NCBI GenBank assembly: GCA_000471925.1
Contig: CP006667.1
Location: 2,046,001 to 2,110,000, forward strand
Source: Ralstonia pickettii DTP0602
Lineage (GTDB): Bacteria; Pseudomonadota; Gammaproteobacteria; Burkholderiales; Burkholderiaceae
Length of the DNA: 64,000 nucleotides
Reading direction: 5' to 3'
Of the stretch, positions 8,903 to 17,489 are shown piece by piece. The notes under the pieces are model-generated. The model made no database searches, was not told where the DNA came from, and saw only the letters and a list, made by a program, of their open reading frames with translations. The stretch's first letter is position 1. Each line of letters opens with the position of its first letter. The position numbers and the translations under genes were made by a program.

Positions 8903-9161
8903 GCGGGCGGCGGCGATCCGCTGGATCCAGGCGGAGATGGCCGACTACGGGCTGACCATGGAGGAGCTGGCAGCGGCGGGGTGCTTCGATCCGCCGCCTC
9001 CTCCGCCACCGCCCCCACCGCCACCCGCACCCGCGCCACCGCCCGTGGTCTGCTACCGCAACGCCGCGGGGCAGAGTTGGGACGGGCAGGGCGACATGCC
9101 CGACTGGCTGCGGCGGGCGGTCAATGCGGGGCAGAGCGTGGAGTTTTACCGGGTTGGATAG
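8886..9161 (+). CDS. Short H-NS-like nucleoid protein with polyproline linker
   Basis: The 91-residue protein begins with a short helical stretch (IRWIQAEMADYGLTMEELAA), common at the start of beta-proteobacterial H-NS paralogues. A run of 12 prolines plus Pro/Ala-rich sequence follows, then an H-NS-type AT-hook-like DNA-binding motif, YRNAAGQSWDGQGDMPDWL. The usual long oligomerisation coiled coil is absent. The start overlaps the KfrA-like gene by 17 bases, which implies translational coupling. A stretch of proline codons of this kind normally needs EF-P. Confidence 0.7.
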   Translation: MTEINERAAAIRWIQAEMADYGLTMEELAAAGCFDPPPPPPPPPPPPAPAPPPVVCYRNAAGQSWDGQGDMPDWLRRAVNAGQSVEFYRVG

Positions 9162-9633
9162 AAGTGCGCGCAGGCTGTTCCGGCCTATTTCGGAGTGGCT
9201 TTCTTTGTGATAGCGGACTCCCTTTCTTGATCAGGGCCCTAACGGACTTGCGGCATGGAGAACGGACGATGCTTAAGATTACTCGTATTCGCCGGTCATT
9301 CTCGGAGGGAATTCGTACTTTACGTGCGAAATCGCGGCGGTACTGATCGAAAGGATCCTTCGTGACCCAAAAGCCTTATGGCAAGCCGCATCCAGAGCGG
9401 CCACCGGCAGATTGCGCATGCAAAGCACGAGGACTCTCTTCGAGTAGTGCGACGTTATTCGACAGCAGCGTGCGCGGCGGCCTTCCTAAGGCTAACGGGG
9501 CGCAATGCAAGCTGCTTTGTGCTGGTCAACGGAAGAACAATGCAATGCACGCTGGAGTTGTGAAGCCCTTGGACCAGCAAAGCGTGTATGGGACGGCGGC
9601 CGGTGGCAGTCCCCCTTTAAAAGTGAGCAAAGT
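9162..9633. other. Non-coding stretch with a copy of a Tn3-end-like repeat
   Basis: No supported gene lies in these 470 bases. Positions 9314-9333 (CGTACTTTACGTGCGAAATC) match 18 of 20 bases of the repeat at 16668 and 16753, in the same orientation. The region probably joins old transposon ends to the left edge of the nitrile-pathway cluster. Confidence 0.4.
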
Positions 9634-10404
9634 ATGGTGGAATCCGAACTGGAGCGCGCCCTAGCGCAACTTGGCATCGAGGGAAATCGCGCTCGATTTT
9701 ATCTGGCAGCCCTAGAGTTAGGTGAGGCCACGATAGCAGATGTATCTCACCACGCGGGTATTGCGCGCACCAATGCCTACGAGGTCATGCAGCGTTTAGT
9801 CTCTGAGGGCCTAATTTCCCGCATTGAGCGAAAGAGCAAGGTGTTTGTTCAAGCTCAAGATCCGTTCGTAATCTTGCGCCGAATCGAGCAGCAACGACAA
9901 ATAGCGGCTGACATTGTCCCGCAGCTACGAATGCTCCATCACCAAGCCGGACATAAACCGCGTGTTCGATACTTTGAAGGGCTAGAAGGCATTACGGAAG
10001 TGCTGTACGACACGCTTTCATGCCGAAGCGGAGAGTTGCGCGGCATTTTGGCCATGGCGGAGTTGATGGAGACACCAGGACTAGATGTCATGAACCGCTA
10101 CATTGCAGCTCGCACGAAAGCGGAAATCCGGTTGCGCGTAATCCGATCCGAGAGTCGAGAAACCGCGGCGATTTGGCCGGCTTCACGCGCGGAGCGCCGT
10201 GAATTGCGGTATGCGCCGACGGGGCTTGACCTCGGCATGACTTCATATATCTACGACGACAAAGTGGCCTACATTTCCTCCCGTCGTGAGCACTTTGCAC
10301 TATGTATCGAAAGTGCGGAATTCGCTGCTTTTCAAGCCGCGCTGTTCGATGGATTGTGGATGATATCGAGAGAGGTCAACAGTGACACGCACGGAGCCGC
10401 GTGA
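9634..10404 (+). CDS. TrmB-family HTH transcriptional regulator
   Basis: The 256-residue protein has an N-terminal winged helix of the TrmB type (LERALAQLGIEGNRARFYLA, then HAGIARTNAYEVMQRLVSEG) followed by a coiled linker and a C-terminal ligand domain (about residues 105-245). ATG 9634 gives the usual N-terminus; the frame is open further up without homology. It lies 246 bases upstream of, and in the same direction as, the transporter-nitrilase-aldoxime dehydratase genes. It is the likely regulator of that pathway, sensing an aldoxime, nitrile or product. Confidence 0.75.
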   Translation: MVESELERALAQLGIEGNRARFYLAALELGEATIADVSHHAGIARTNAYEVMQRLVSEGLISRIERKSKVFVQAQDPFVILRRIEQQRQIAADIVPQLRMLHHQAGHKPRVRYFEGLEGITEVLYDTLSCRSGELRGILAMAELMETPGLDVMNRYIAARTKAEIRLRVIRSESRETAAIWPASRAERRELRYAPTGLDLGMTSYIYDDKVAYISSRREHFALCIESAEFAAFQAALFDGLWMISREVNSDTHGAA

Positions 10405-10541
10405 TCAGACTGCTTTCAGGTTGTGCTGCAAAAGAGCGGTAGCGATGGCCGTATGCGAGGAGATGCCTGCTAACTGGGCATGAAGGATGCGAGTTTCGTA
10501 TGCCGTCGTAGTACACAAAATATCTATGTAAAACAATAACT

Positions 10542-10604
10542 TAGGCAATTACCTAGACATTTTTTCTGGTTTGTTTTGACGGAGCTGTTCCCGCCTCCTA
10601 GCAT
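10542..10604 (+). promoter_or_regulatory. Candidate promoter and operator of the aldoxime/nitrile operon
   Basis: TTGACG (10576-10581) and TAGCAT (10599-10604) are 17 bases apart. A near-palindrome, TAGGCAATTACCTA (10542-10555), lies 20 bases upstream of the -35 box, a normal activator position. The TrmB-like protein encoded just upstream is the obvious candidate to bind it. Confidence 0.35.
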
Positions 10605-10650
10605 CCGCTTACTCGGATCGCAATTGTGAGTGATCCATTGAGGAGGGAAC

Positions 10651-12297
10651 GTGAACCACAGACCAGACTTATCCAATCAAACCAAGAAGCACGAACGACT
10701 CGTCATCGTCGGATCAACACTCGGCACGTTGTTCGAGTGGTACGACTTTTTCCTTTACGGCGCGGTTGCGTCGGTCTTTTCCAAGCAGTTCTTCGCACCA
10801 CTGTCGCCGTCGAGCGCTTACCTGTTTGCCCTTATTGCATTCGGAGTGGGCTTTGCTGTTCGCCCGCTCGGAGCATTGCTGTTCGGTCGACTTGGTGACC
10901 TCGTGGGACGCAAGTACACCTTCCTGATGACCATCATTTTGATGGGTGGCGCCACGTTCTGCGTAGGCCTGTTGCCGACCTACGCGCAGGCGGGCATCTG
11001 GGCGCCAATACTCTTATTGGCCCTTCGTGTTTTGCAGGGGCTTGGCCTCGGTGGTGAGTACGGCGGTGCGGCGATCTATGTTGCGGAACATGCTAGTCCA
11101 GGTAAGAAGGGGCGCAATACCAGCTGGATCCAGATGACCGGCGCTGGCGGTACGATTCTCGCGCTTGCTGTTGTGTTTGCATGCAGGTCGTATTTCGGCG
11201 ATGAATTCGAAGAGTGGGCATGGCGTATCCCGTTCCTTCTTTCGGCGCTGATGCTGGCAGTCTCGATCTACATTCGGACGGTCCTGCATGAGTCGCCCGT
11301 GTATGAACGGATGAAGGCAGAAGGCAAGACTTCGAAGCGTCCCATCAAGGAAACTTTCGGCAGTTGGGCCAATGTAAAGGCGATGCTGATCGCGCTGTTT
11401 GGTCTCGTCATGGGAGTCACGACTGTCCTCTACACTGGGCAAACCTATTCGTTCTTCTTCATGATGGAGACACTTCGTCTTGACATTGGCACGGCAAGCT
11501 TCCTGAATGTGACGTCGCTGGTGCTCGTTTTGCCCATGATGTGGATCGCGGCCGCGGTGTCGGACAAAATTGGACGGAAGAAAGTCATCCTCACGGGTTG
11601 TCTGCTCGCCTCCCTGACACTGTTTCCTATTTTCCGGGGCATCACCCATTACGCAAATCCAGGGCTAGAAGCGGCGACGCAGAACCATCCAGTCACGGTG
11701 TACGCCGCAGCGTCGACTTGCAGTTTCCAGATCGACCTGCTCGGGAAGAATCCCCCAACGACCGAGTGCGACAAGATCAAAGCAATGTTGGCTAAATCGG
11801 GCGTCCCGTATACGAATGTTGAATCTGCTGCGGAGCGACCTACCGTGACGATTGGCACTACATCAATTGTCGGCTTTGATGGTGCGGCTATGCACGGAGC
11901 CCTGGAGCGAGCTGGCTATGCGCACCGTGCTGATCCGGCGCAGGTGAACCGCCCAATGGTGATCTTGCTGTTGGTAGTCCTGTGCGCCTACTTTGCTATG
12001 GTCTATGCCCCACTGGCAGCCGCTCTCGTGGAGATGTTCCCGGCGCGTGTGAGATACACCGCTCTCTCATTTCCATATCACGTAGGCAATGGCATATTCG
12101 GCGGTTTCTTTCCCGCAATGGCATTTGCAATGGTCACTGCGACTGGTGACATCTACTTCGGACTTTGGTACCCAGTGGTATTTGCAGCGCTGACATTTGT
12201 CATTGGAGCGTTGTTCCTGAGGGAACAGCCCGAACAGGAAGTGCCTGATGTTCCCGTTCCGGTCACCCAAATCGAAAGCCGTGGCTATCCCAACTGA
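10651..12297 (+). CDS. MFS transporter, metabolite:H+ symporter (MHS) family
   Basis: The 548-residue inner-membrane protein has about 12 transmembrane helices. It carries the MHS hallmark GTLFEWYDFFLYG near the N-terminus, the loop FGRLGDLVGRKYTF, and LQGLGLGGEYGGA. A large soluble insertion of roughly 100 residues (about 330-430) sits between helices 8 and 9, seen in a subset of longer MHS proteins. The start is GTG 10651 with a strong GAGGAGG site upstream. It is the first gene of the pathway operon and probably imports the aldoxime, nitrile or related acid. Confidence 0.85.
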   Translation: MNHRPDLSNQTKKHERLVIVGSTLGTLFEWYDFFLYGAVASVFSKQFFAPLSPSSAYLFALIAFGVGFAVRPLGALLFGRLGDLVGRKYTFLMTIILMGGATFCVGLLPTYAQAGIWAPILLLALRVLQGLGLGGEYGGAAIYVAEHASPGKKGRNTSWIQMTGAGGTILALAVVFACRSYFGDEFEEWAWRIPFLLSALMLAVSIYIRTVLHESPVYERMKAEGKTSKRPIKETFGSWANVKAMLIALFGLVMGVTTVLYTGQTYSFFFMMETLRLDIGTASFLNVTSLVLVLPMMWIAAAVSDKIGRKKVILTGCLLASLTLFPIFRGITHYANPGLEAATQNHPVTVYAAASTCSFQIDLLGKNPPTTECDKIKAMLAKSGVPYTNVESAAERPTVTIGTTSIVGFDGAAMHGALERAGYAHRADPAQVNRPMVILLLVVLCAYFAMVYAPLAAALVEMFPARVRYTALSFPYHVGNGIFGGFFPAMAFAMVTATGDIYFGLWYPVVFAALTFVIGALFLREQPEQEVPDVPVPVTQIESRGYPN

Positions 12298-12307
12298 GGA
12301 TTCTTTC

Positions 12308-13270
12308 ATGTCTAGAAAATTCAACGTCGCTGTCGTCCAAGCAGCACCTGTTTCGTTTGATCTTGATGCCAGTGTTGAGAGGGTCGAGTGTCTGACGCGA
12401 GAAGCAAGCGATCGTAATGCAAAGTTGGTCCTCTTTCCGGAGGCATTCCTCTCGGCGTATCCTCGTGGCATGAGCTTTGATACGACAGTCGGCTATCGGG
12501 GCAAGGATGGTCGTGATTGGTATCGGCGCTATTGGGACAGTTCCGTAGACGTACCTGGTCCAGTTGTGGATAGGCTATCAAGCATTGCGCGCAAATATGC
12601 AGTACATCTAGTTATCGGGGTGATCGAACGCGATGGCGGAACACTGTACTGCACCGCGCTGTTTTTCGGGCCGGATGGTGCGTTCCTTGGTAAGCACCGT
12701 AAACTTGGTCCGACAGGGTCGGAGCGCCTCGTGTGGGGTCGAGGTGACGGATCCACCATGCCGGTGTTCGACACGGGCATCGGGAAGATCGGTGCTGCTA
12801 TCTGCTGGGAGAACTATATGCCGCTATTCCGGACGGCTATGTACGCCAAAGGCGTCGAAATTTACTGCGTGCCGACCGCAGATGGACGCGATACCTGGTT
12901 GCCGACGATGCGTCATATTGCGCTTGAAGGTCGATGCTATGTGCTATCTAGCAATCAATTCGCCCGTCGTTCGGACTACCCGGCCGACTATCCGGCGTTT
13001 CAAGATCAGCCGCTCGATGCCGTCGTTTCGGTCGGTGGCAGCTGCATTGTCGATCCTCTTGGTAATGTATTGGCAGGCCCGAATTTCGAGGGGGAGGGCG
13101 TGCTTGTGGCCGAGATCGACCTTGCAGAAATTCCTCGCGCATGTTTCGACTACGATGTGGTCGGGCACTATGCGCGTCCAGATGTCTTTCGCCTGCTTGT
13201 GAATGAATCGCAGCAATCGACGGTAGCCCGTCTCCACACAAACTTTCCCGCGATTGAGGTTGAGCAATGA
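12308..13270 (+). CDS. Nitrilase (nitrile to carboxylic acid)
   Basis: The 320-residue carbon-nitrogen hydrolase carries the complete catalytic triad: Glu45 in LFPEAFL, Lys132 in KHRKLGPT, Cys166 in AAICWENY. The ALEGRCYVLSSNQF block and the length are typical of true nitrilases rather than amidases. ATG 12308 lies 10 bases after the transporter stop with GAGGA in between. Its stop overlaps the start of the aldoxime dehydratase gene (ATGA). Nitrilase and aldoxime dehydratase side by side form the aldoxime-nitrile pathway, which turns aldoximes into acids. Confidence 0.9.
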   Translation: MSRKFNVAVVQAAPVSFDLDASVERVECLTREASDRNAKLVLFPEAFLSAYPRGMSFDTTVGYRGKDGRDWYRRYWDSSVDVPGPVVDRLSSIARKYAVHLVIGVIERDGGTLYCTALFFGPDGAFLGKHRKLGPTGSERLVWGRGDGSTMPVFDTGIGKIGAAICWENYMPLFRTAMYAKGVEIYCVPTADGRDTWLPTMRHIALEGRCYVLSSNQFARRSDYPADYPAFQDQPLDAVVSVGGSCIVDPLGNVLAGPNFEGEGVLVAEIDLAEIPRACFDYDVVGHYARPDVFRLLVNESQQSTVARLHTNFPAIEVEQ

Positions 13271-14343
13271 GTGTGCGTATTGAATATCCCCGTTCGATCC
13301 CGGCCCGGCGGCCCGGAGACTTCAAGCCCGCGGCACCAAAATTCCAAGTCCAGTGGGACGCACCGGTGGTGACAGTCGTCTCGGACTACCTCGCCCTGCA
13401 AAGGGATGTGAAAGACATGCAGGGCGAACAAGACTTCTTCTCGCGCGTGCGCGATGCATTCGAACGCGAATGGGGGCCGGATTCGTTTGAGGAAATGCGC
13501 GGCATCGATGAGCGCGGGGCTGTCAATTCCGTAGTTGTAGGGTACTGGACTGACCTGACCCGCTACTCGCTCTGGAAGTGTCACGATCCATTCAATGCCT
13601 GGTTTTCCCATTCTAATCGCGCAAGCGAGGGGGTGGGTTACTGGCGGGAGACCCTAATCGTCCCTGTGGAACGCTTTGAGACGATTTTTTCCGAATCAAT
13701 ATACCGTGCAGGTATTGCGTGTACGAAAAATAGCCGGCTGGAGCCGATGTTTACCGCTGGATATTTTGGAGCAATGCGAGACCGTATAGCGATCTCGGCG
13801 ATTGATCCATTGAGTTCCCCTTACGGAAACATTGCGCCTGCGGCAAGTTTCAAGGGAGGGCCGGGTCAACGCGTCCGCATTGATGTTCCCACTAACCTCG
13901 TCAGCATAAGAACAGGCCAGTTTTGGCAAAACGCGAAAGATGATCAACTTGACGATTATGTGACCAACCTTCAGCCGAAGCTGGACTCCGGGGTGAAATA
14001 TCTTCAAGATAATTCAGAAGGCACCGGATGTGTGTCTCTAAGATCGCTTGTTAACCTTGATCGGCAAGGCAACGAGCTGATGGAAACATCTAAGCACGGG
14101 TACTTTCTGTCGCTGGCTCATCTAGAAGATTGGGCTGCCAGCCACAAGAGTCATCTGGACATCTTCCAGCATGCGCTTGCGATGCGGAGAAAGTACGGCG
14201 CAGCCCGCTCCGTTGTAACCTGGCACGAGGTATTCGCAATTGGCACAACGCCCTCATTCGAATATATTAACTGCCATGCTGACACTGGACTTCTACGATT
14301 CGCGAACGATTGGGGGGCTATTGTGTCGCCGATGGTAGTATAG
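13267..14343 (+). CDS. oxdA: Aldoxime dehydratase (haem-containing, Oxd family)
   Basis: The 358-residue enzyme dehydrates aldoximes to nitriles on a haem b iron. It has the family features: the block GYWRETLIVPVERFETIF, a C-terminal haem-binding stretch with His293/His296 (ASHKSHLDIF) and the acid-base His320 in TWHEVFA. The family's catalytic Ser in an IRSGQ motif reads IRTGQ here (Thr216), a conservative change. It overlaps the nitrilase by 4 bases, so the two are translationally coupled, and the nitrile made here is the nitrilase's likely substrate. Cytoplasmic. Confidence 0.88.
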   Translation: MSVRIEYPRSIPARRPGDFKPAAPKFQVQWDAPVVTVVSDYLALQRDVKDMQGEQDFFSRVRDAFEREWGPDSFEEMRGIDERGAVNSVVVGYWTDLTRYSLWKCHDPFNAWFSHSNRASEGVGYWRETLIVPVERFETIFSESIYRAGIACTKNSRLEPMFTAGYFGAMRDRIAISAIDPLSSPYGNIAPAASFKGGPGQRVRIDVPTNLVSIRTGQFWQNAKDDQLDDYVTNLQPKLDSGVKYLQDNSEGTGCVSLRSLVNLDRQGNELMETSKHGYFLSLAHLEDWAASHKSHLDIFQHALAMRRKYGAARSVVTWHEVFAIGTTPSFEYINCHADTGLLRFANDWGAIVSPMVV

Positions 14344-14360
14344 AGCGTTAGAATTCGTCG

Positions 14361-14414
14361 GTGCCCAGCCATGTCGAATCGATTAAGTTCTATTCGATAT
14401 ATATTGCTGGGCAC
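14361..14414. terminator. Large hairpin downstream of oxdA
   Basis: GTGCCCAGC (14361-14369) pairs with GCTGGGCAC (14406-14414), and inside it TCGAAT pairs with ATTCGA. It begins 17 bases after the oxdA stop and could end the operon transcript, but no T-run follows. Confidence 0.4.
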
Positions 14415-14604
14415 GTTCACCACGCTTGATGGACTCTGTCGGCCTGCCTGACTTCCTGAGATCAAATAGGTTTCACCACTCATCGTGGCATGGTTGCCAC
14501 CATTTCCCTTGATAGGAGCACGGCCATCACTGCTAGGGATGCTCTGCACAATTAGCCGGCGGATGTGCTTGCAATGAATCGTCGAGCCAGCGAGCATGTA
14601 GCGC

Positions 14605-15249
14605 ATGAAGCAAACTGACCTTGGACTGAACTTGTCGACCAAGCGCACCCGTAAGCGCGAATTCCTGGACGAGATGAACCGTGTGGTGCCGTGGGCCGAT
14701 CTGGTGATGCTGATCGCTCCGTACGCCCCGGAAGGCAAGCGCGGCCGTCCTCCGTTTGCGGTCGAGGCAATGCTGCGCATCCACTTCCTTCAGCAATGGT
14801 TCGGCCTGTCGGACCCGGCGATGGAAGAAGCGCTGCATGACGTGCCGCTGTATCGGGAGTTCGCCGGGTTGGACAACTGGACGGTGCGACTTCCCGGCGA
14901 GAGCACCATCTTGCGGTTCCGTCATTTGCTGGAGAAGCACAAGCTGGCTGCTCAGATCCTCGCGCTGGTCAACGACATCCTTCGCGACAAGGGCCTGATG
15001 CTACGCGCGGGCACGGTGGTGGACGCGACCCTGATCAGCGCACCGAGCTCGACCAAGAATGCCGCGGGCGAACGCGACCCGGAGATGCACCAGAGCAAGA
15101 AAGGAAACCAGTGGTATTTCGGCATGAAAGCTCATATCGGCGTCGATGCCGAAAGCGGGCTGGTGCACACGGTGCGAGGCACGCCTGGCAACGTCAGCGC
15201 TGTGCTCGAAGCCAATAGTGAGGGGTGGCCGGGATTCGCAAATATGTGA
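14605..15249 (+). pseudogene. IS5-family transposase, C-terminally truncated
   Basis: The N-terminal 200 or so residues are normal for IS5-family enzymes: GRPPFAVEAMLRIHFLQQWF, TVRLPGESTILRFRHLLE, and the first catalytic Asp in GTVVDATLISAPSSTKN. The frame then leaves the family just after GNVSAVLEANS, exactly where a long palindrome begins, and stops at 15249. The second Asp and the Glu of the DDE triad are missing, so it cannot transpose. The left end of the element probably lies near 14535 (GCTCTGCACAA). Confidence 0.8.
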
Positions 15250-15283
15250 CGCCTCACATATTTTCGAATCCCGGCCGGCCCTC
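15220..15283. repeat. 64-bp near-perfect palindrome
   Basis: Arms 15220-15249 and 15254-15283 are inverted repeats with 27 of 30 matches (the inner 23 bases have one mismatch) around the 4-base loop CGCC. It marks the point where the IS5 transposase is cut off. The right arm resembles a tRNA T-arm (TTCGAATCCCGGCC), but no tRNA folds here. Confidence 0.8.
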
Positions 15284-15349
15284 TATATGTCCTGGCGCAG
15301 GGTCTGCCTGTTCGACCTTATCACGGAGTCCAAGCGGCAGGGCTTCGCC

Positions 15350-15386
15350 CTGGATGCAGGATCGGCGCAGCCGATCCTGCATCCAG
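15350..15386. repeat. Perfect 17-bp-stem hairpin
   Basis: CTGGATGCAGGATCGGC (15350-15366) is followed by the loop GCA and its exact reverse complement (15370-15386). A smaller hairpin, GGGC-TTC-GCCC, lies directly upstream (15340-15350). No T-run follows, so it is not a standard terminator. Confidence 0.75.
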
Positions 15387-15533
15387 TCCCAACCATTGAA
15401 AAAATCCCACTGCCTTTTGAGCAGTGAGGGTATCAGTACAGCGGTATCCGGGACGCCTTCGTTGTGAGGTCAGTGAGAATGCACGGCTTCTTGAAGAATG
15501 GGAGTTGTGTCAGGTCCGAATTGGGCCCACTCT

Positions 15534-16439
15534 CTATGCAAGAAAACGCTTTCTGGAGCGATTTCCTTTGCCCAAGTTGCATTCGTTGCAGAGCGTTTGA
15601 AGGTTCGAGAGGATGGTCAGCCCGCCTGTGGAAAACGGCACGATGTGGTCAACGTGGAGCGTGACTCCGTTCGTGGGAGACCTGCCGCAGCTACAACATC
15701 TTCCATCATCGCGCTCGAGGACTTGAAAGCGAAGCCCCAAGGGAATGGCACGTTCTCCCAGGAGGCCCTTCTTGTTGGGCACCAGCTTCGAGCGCACCGA
15801 CTCTGTCGAGTTCCAACGCCAGGTAAACGAGTTGTCGAACCGAGGCATACAAGCGAATTGATACCCCTTGTTACCTTGGAAATGGCCTTTCAGGAGGGCA
15901 ACGGAAATAAAGCTTCCCAGGAACTGCTCGGGTGTGGTGTCGAGAAATACCCGGCGGCGACTACAAAAGGTGCCGAACTCAACTTCGAGGTTGTCCGTGA
16001 CGGGTATGCCGCAGCGCAAGAGGACGTCAGCAAAGAGTCTCGCCTTTGCCTGCCTGATATTGAGTGCCGCGTTCGGATCACTGGTGCGTCCTTCAGAGAA
16101 CTTTATGCGCTGAGACAGCGAGACGATACCGCCGGCATCGACTGTGGTTGTAAAGTTCAGGCTGAACAGCATGCCTGTTGTCGAGAACGCAAAAAGTCGG
16201 TAGTGATTGAGAGGGTTGAGGTACAGCTGAATGCTGAGCGGAAGCTCTGTACCGCCGATGGTGACGTTGTACTCGTGGACGCCCCGAAGCAATTGCCATC
16301 CTGCTGGTCGTGACCCACTTGGCCCTTTCGCAGGGGAGACGTTGAGCGTCAGTTCTCCCAGGCGAATCGCAGGCTTGGGCATGCGGGCTTCACGCAGGGT
16401 TGCGGCCAGTTCGGAGATGTATTTCGGGGTACGAGGCAT
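15534..16439 (-). CDS. HNH endonuclease-domain protein
   Basis: The 301-residue protein carries a C-terminal HNH nuclease: paired cysteines CCSCGR, the catalytic DHIVPFSTGG, then LQTLCNECNLGKGNR (residues about 245-292). The N-terminal 220 residues are unlike known nuclease partners and may be a specificity domain. The start at 16439 has AAGGA upstream on the minus strand. It stands alone between IS5 and Tn3 debris. It could be a defence or mobile-element nuclease; target unknown. Confidence 0.75.
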   Translation of the reverse strand: MPRTPKYISELAATLREARMPKPAIRLGELTLNVSPAKGPSGSRPAGWQLLRGVHEYNVTIGGTELPLSIQLYLNPLNHYRLFAFSTTGMLFSLNFTTTVDAGGIVSLSQRIKFSEGRTSDPNAALNIRQAKARLFADVLLRCGIPVTDNLEVEFGTFCSRRRVFLDTTPEQFLGSFISVALLKGHFQGNKGYQFACMPRFDNSFTWRWNSTESVRSKLVPNKKGLLGERAIPLGLRFQVLERDDGRCCSCGRSPTNGVTLHVDHIVPFSTGGLTILSNLQTLCNECNLGKGNRSRKRFLA

Positions 16440-16564
16440 GTTTTCCTTACATAAAGTTGAGTCTTGAATGGAGCCGAGGCTGGTTCGTGCAAGCCGCGCG
16501 TGACTTGGTGGCGGGGAGGAGGCCCTGTCAGTTCAGCTTGCTGTCGAGACTTTCATGGAGTCAT

Positions 16565-16777
16565 CGTACTTTTGGTGCGAAATCTGGCGCTTGGAAGCTG
16601 GAAAGCCGCTTGCCGCAAGGCTTTCCAGATTACGTCGCTGTAGGCACCGCTGTCGAGATGGGGTAGTCGTCCTTTTCGTGCAAAATCTTACGGTTTTCTT
16701 CAAATTTTCGTTTTGAATCAATGGGTTGAGAATCCGCCGTTTTCGCAAGTGCCGTCCTTTTCGTGCAAAACCTTACG
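16565..16777 (+). repeat. Three direct copies of a 25-bp repeat, one of them a Tn3-type terminal repeat
   Basis: Copies lie at 16565-16589 (degenerate, 20 of 25), 16668-16692 and 16753-16777 (24 of 25 to each other). The core is CGTCCTTTTCGTGCAAAA followed by YCTTACG. The middle copy is preceded by GGGG (16660-16663), so 16660-16692 looks like a Tn3-family terminal inverted repeat with its outer end to the left. That fits the transposase C-terminus lying to its right on the minus strand. Confidence 0.6.
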
Positions 16778-16780
16778 CAT

Positions 16781-16965
16781 TCAAGCTGCCGGACCAGCCA
16801 CGCCGAGCTGTGTCCGATAGTCCGCCAGCGATTGCTGCTGGGCGTCGAACCGTCCGGTGACCTTGGCTAGCTCGTCCACTTGTTGCTGTACCGCGGAGCG
16901 TAGGGCATCGCGCTCGGCATCCGCGCGGGCTTGATCGACGCGGGCTTGGTTCAGCCCGGCACCCG
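16781..16965 (-). pseudogene. C-terminal fragment of a coiled-coil (KfrA/TnpT-like) protein
   Basis: About 60 residues (RADAERDALRSAVQQQVDEL and onward, ending GVAGPAA) read like the tail of a KfrA-type coiled coil. It has no start of its own and is fused to the end of the Tn3 transposase fragment. It probably remains from a second TnpT-like gene. Confidence 0.4.
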
Positions 16966-16991
16966 CATATCGGGGAAGATCTCGATTCTTG

Positions 16992-17462
16992 CTACACCGC
17001 ACGACGCTTCGGTGCCACCTCGAGCACGCTGTCTTGATACAGGTCGATCGGAAAGCTCATGATGCCCCGGAAATTCACATGCGCGAAATGCGCGGGCCCC
17101 ATGCGGCGCAGCCAGTCATCTTCAATCCGTTGCCCTTTGTGGCGCCAAGCATCGGCCGTCGTTTGCATACGCTGGGTGTTCCAGGCAATCACCAGGTTCG
17201 TCAGCAGCGTCAGCGATCCGGAAATCGCGATCATTTCGTCCTGACGGCGCCCGCGATTATGGTGTACCTTGCTCGAGTAAATGGCACGCTGAAGCTGGTG
17301 CACCGACTCCCCTCGGTTGAGTAGCGTGCGCAACTCCCGACGAAACTCGGCGTTGCTGAAAAAATCGCACAAGAAGAGTGTGCGCAGCATCTTGCCCAGA
17401 TGATCAGCTGCCCGATGGATAGGGTCGCCTTGGGCGGCGCTGCCGAACCGCTGCAGCCCCAT
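16992..17462 (-). pseudogene. tnpA: Tn3-family transposase, C-terminal fragment
   Basis: The 156 residues match the end of Tn3-type TnpA: LNRGESVHQLQRAIYSSKVH with the last catalytic Glu, ISGSLTLLTNLVIAWNTQRM, and the closing HFAHVNFRGIMSFP. All earlier parts of the roughly 1000-residue enzyme are missing. The fragment points toward the GGGG-starting terminal repeat at 16660, as in an intact Tn3 transposon end. Confidence 0.85.
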
Positions 17463-17489
17463 CTTGGTCAGGGGCGATTGGGGGCCCTG

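Noticed and set aside
15254..15283. tRNA 3' end suggested by TTCGAATCCCGGCC
   Set aside because: No anticodon or D arm upstream and the segment pairs with an inverted copy; it is a palindrome, not a tRNA.
15534..16313. Plus-strand open frames opposite the HNH gene
   Set aside because: The minus strand encodes a clear HNH domain with a good start; the plus frames have no motif.
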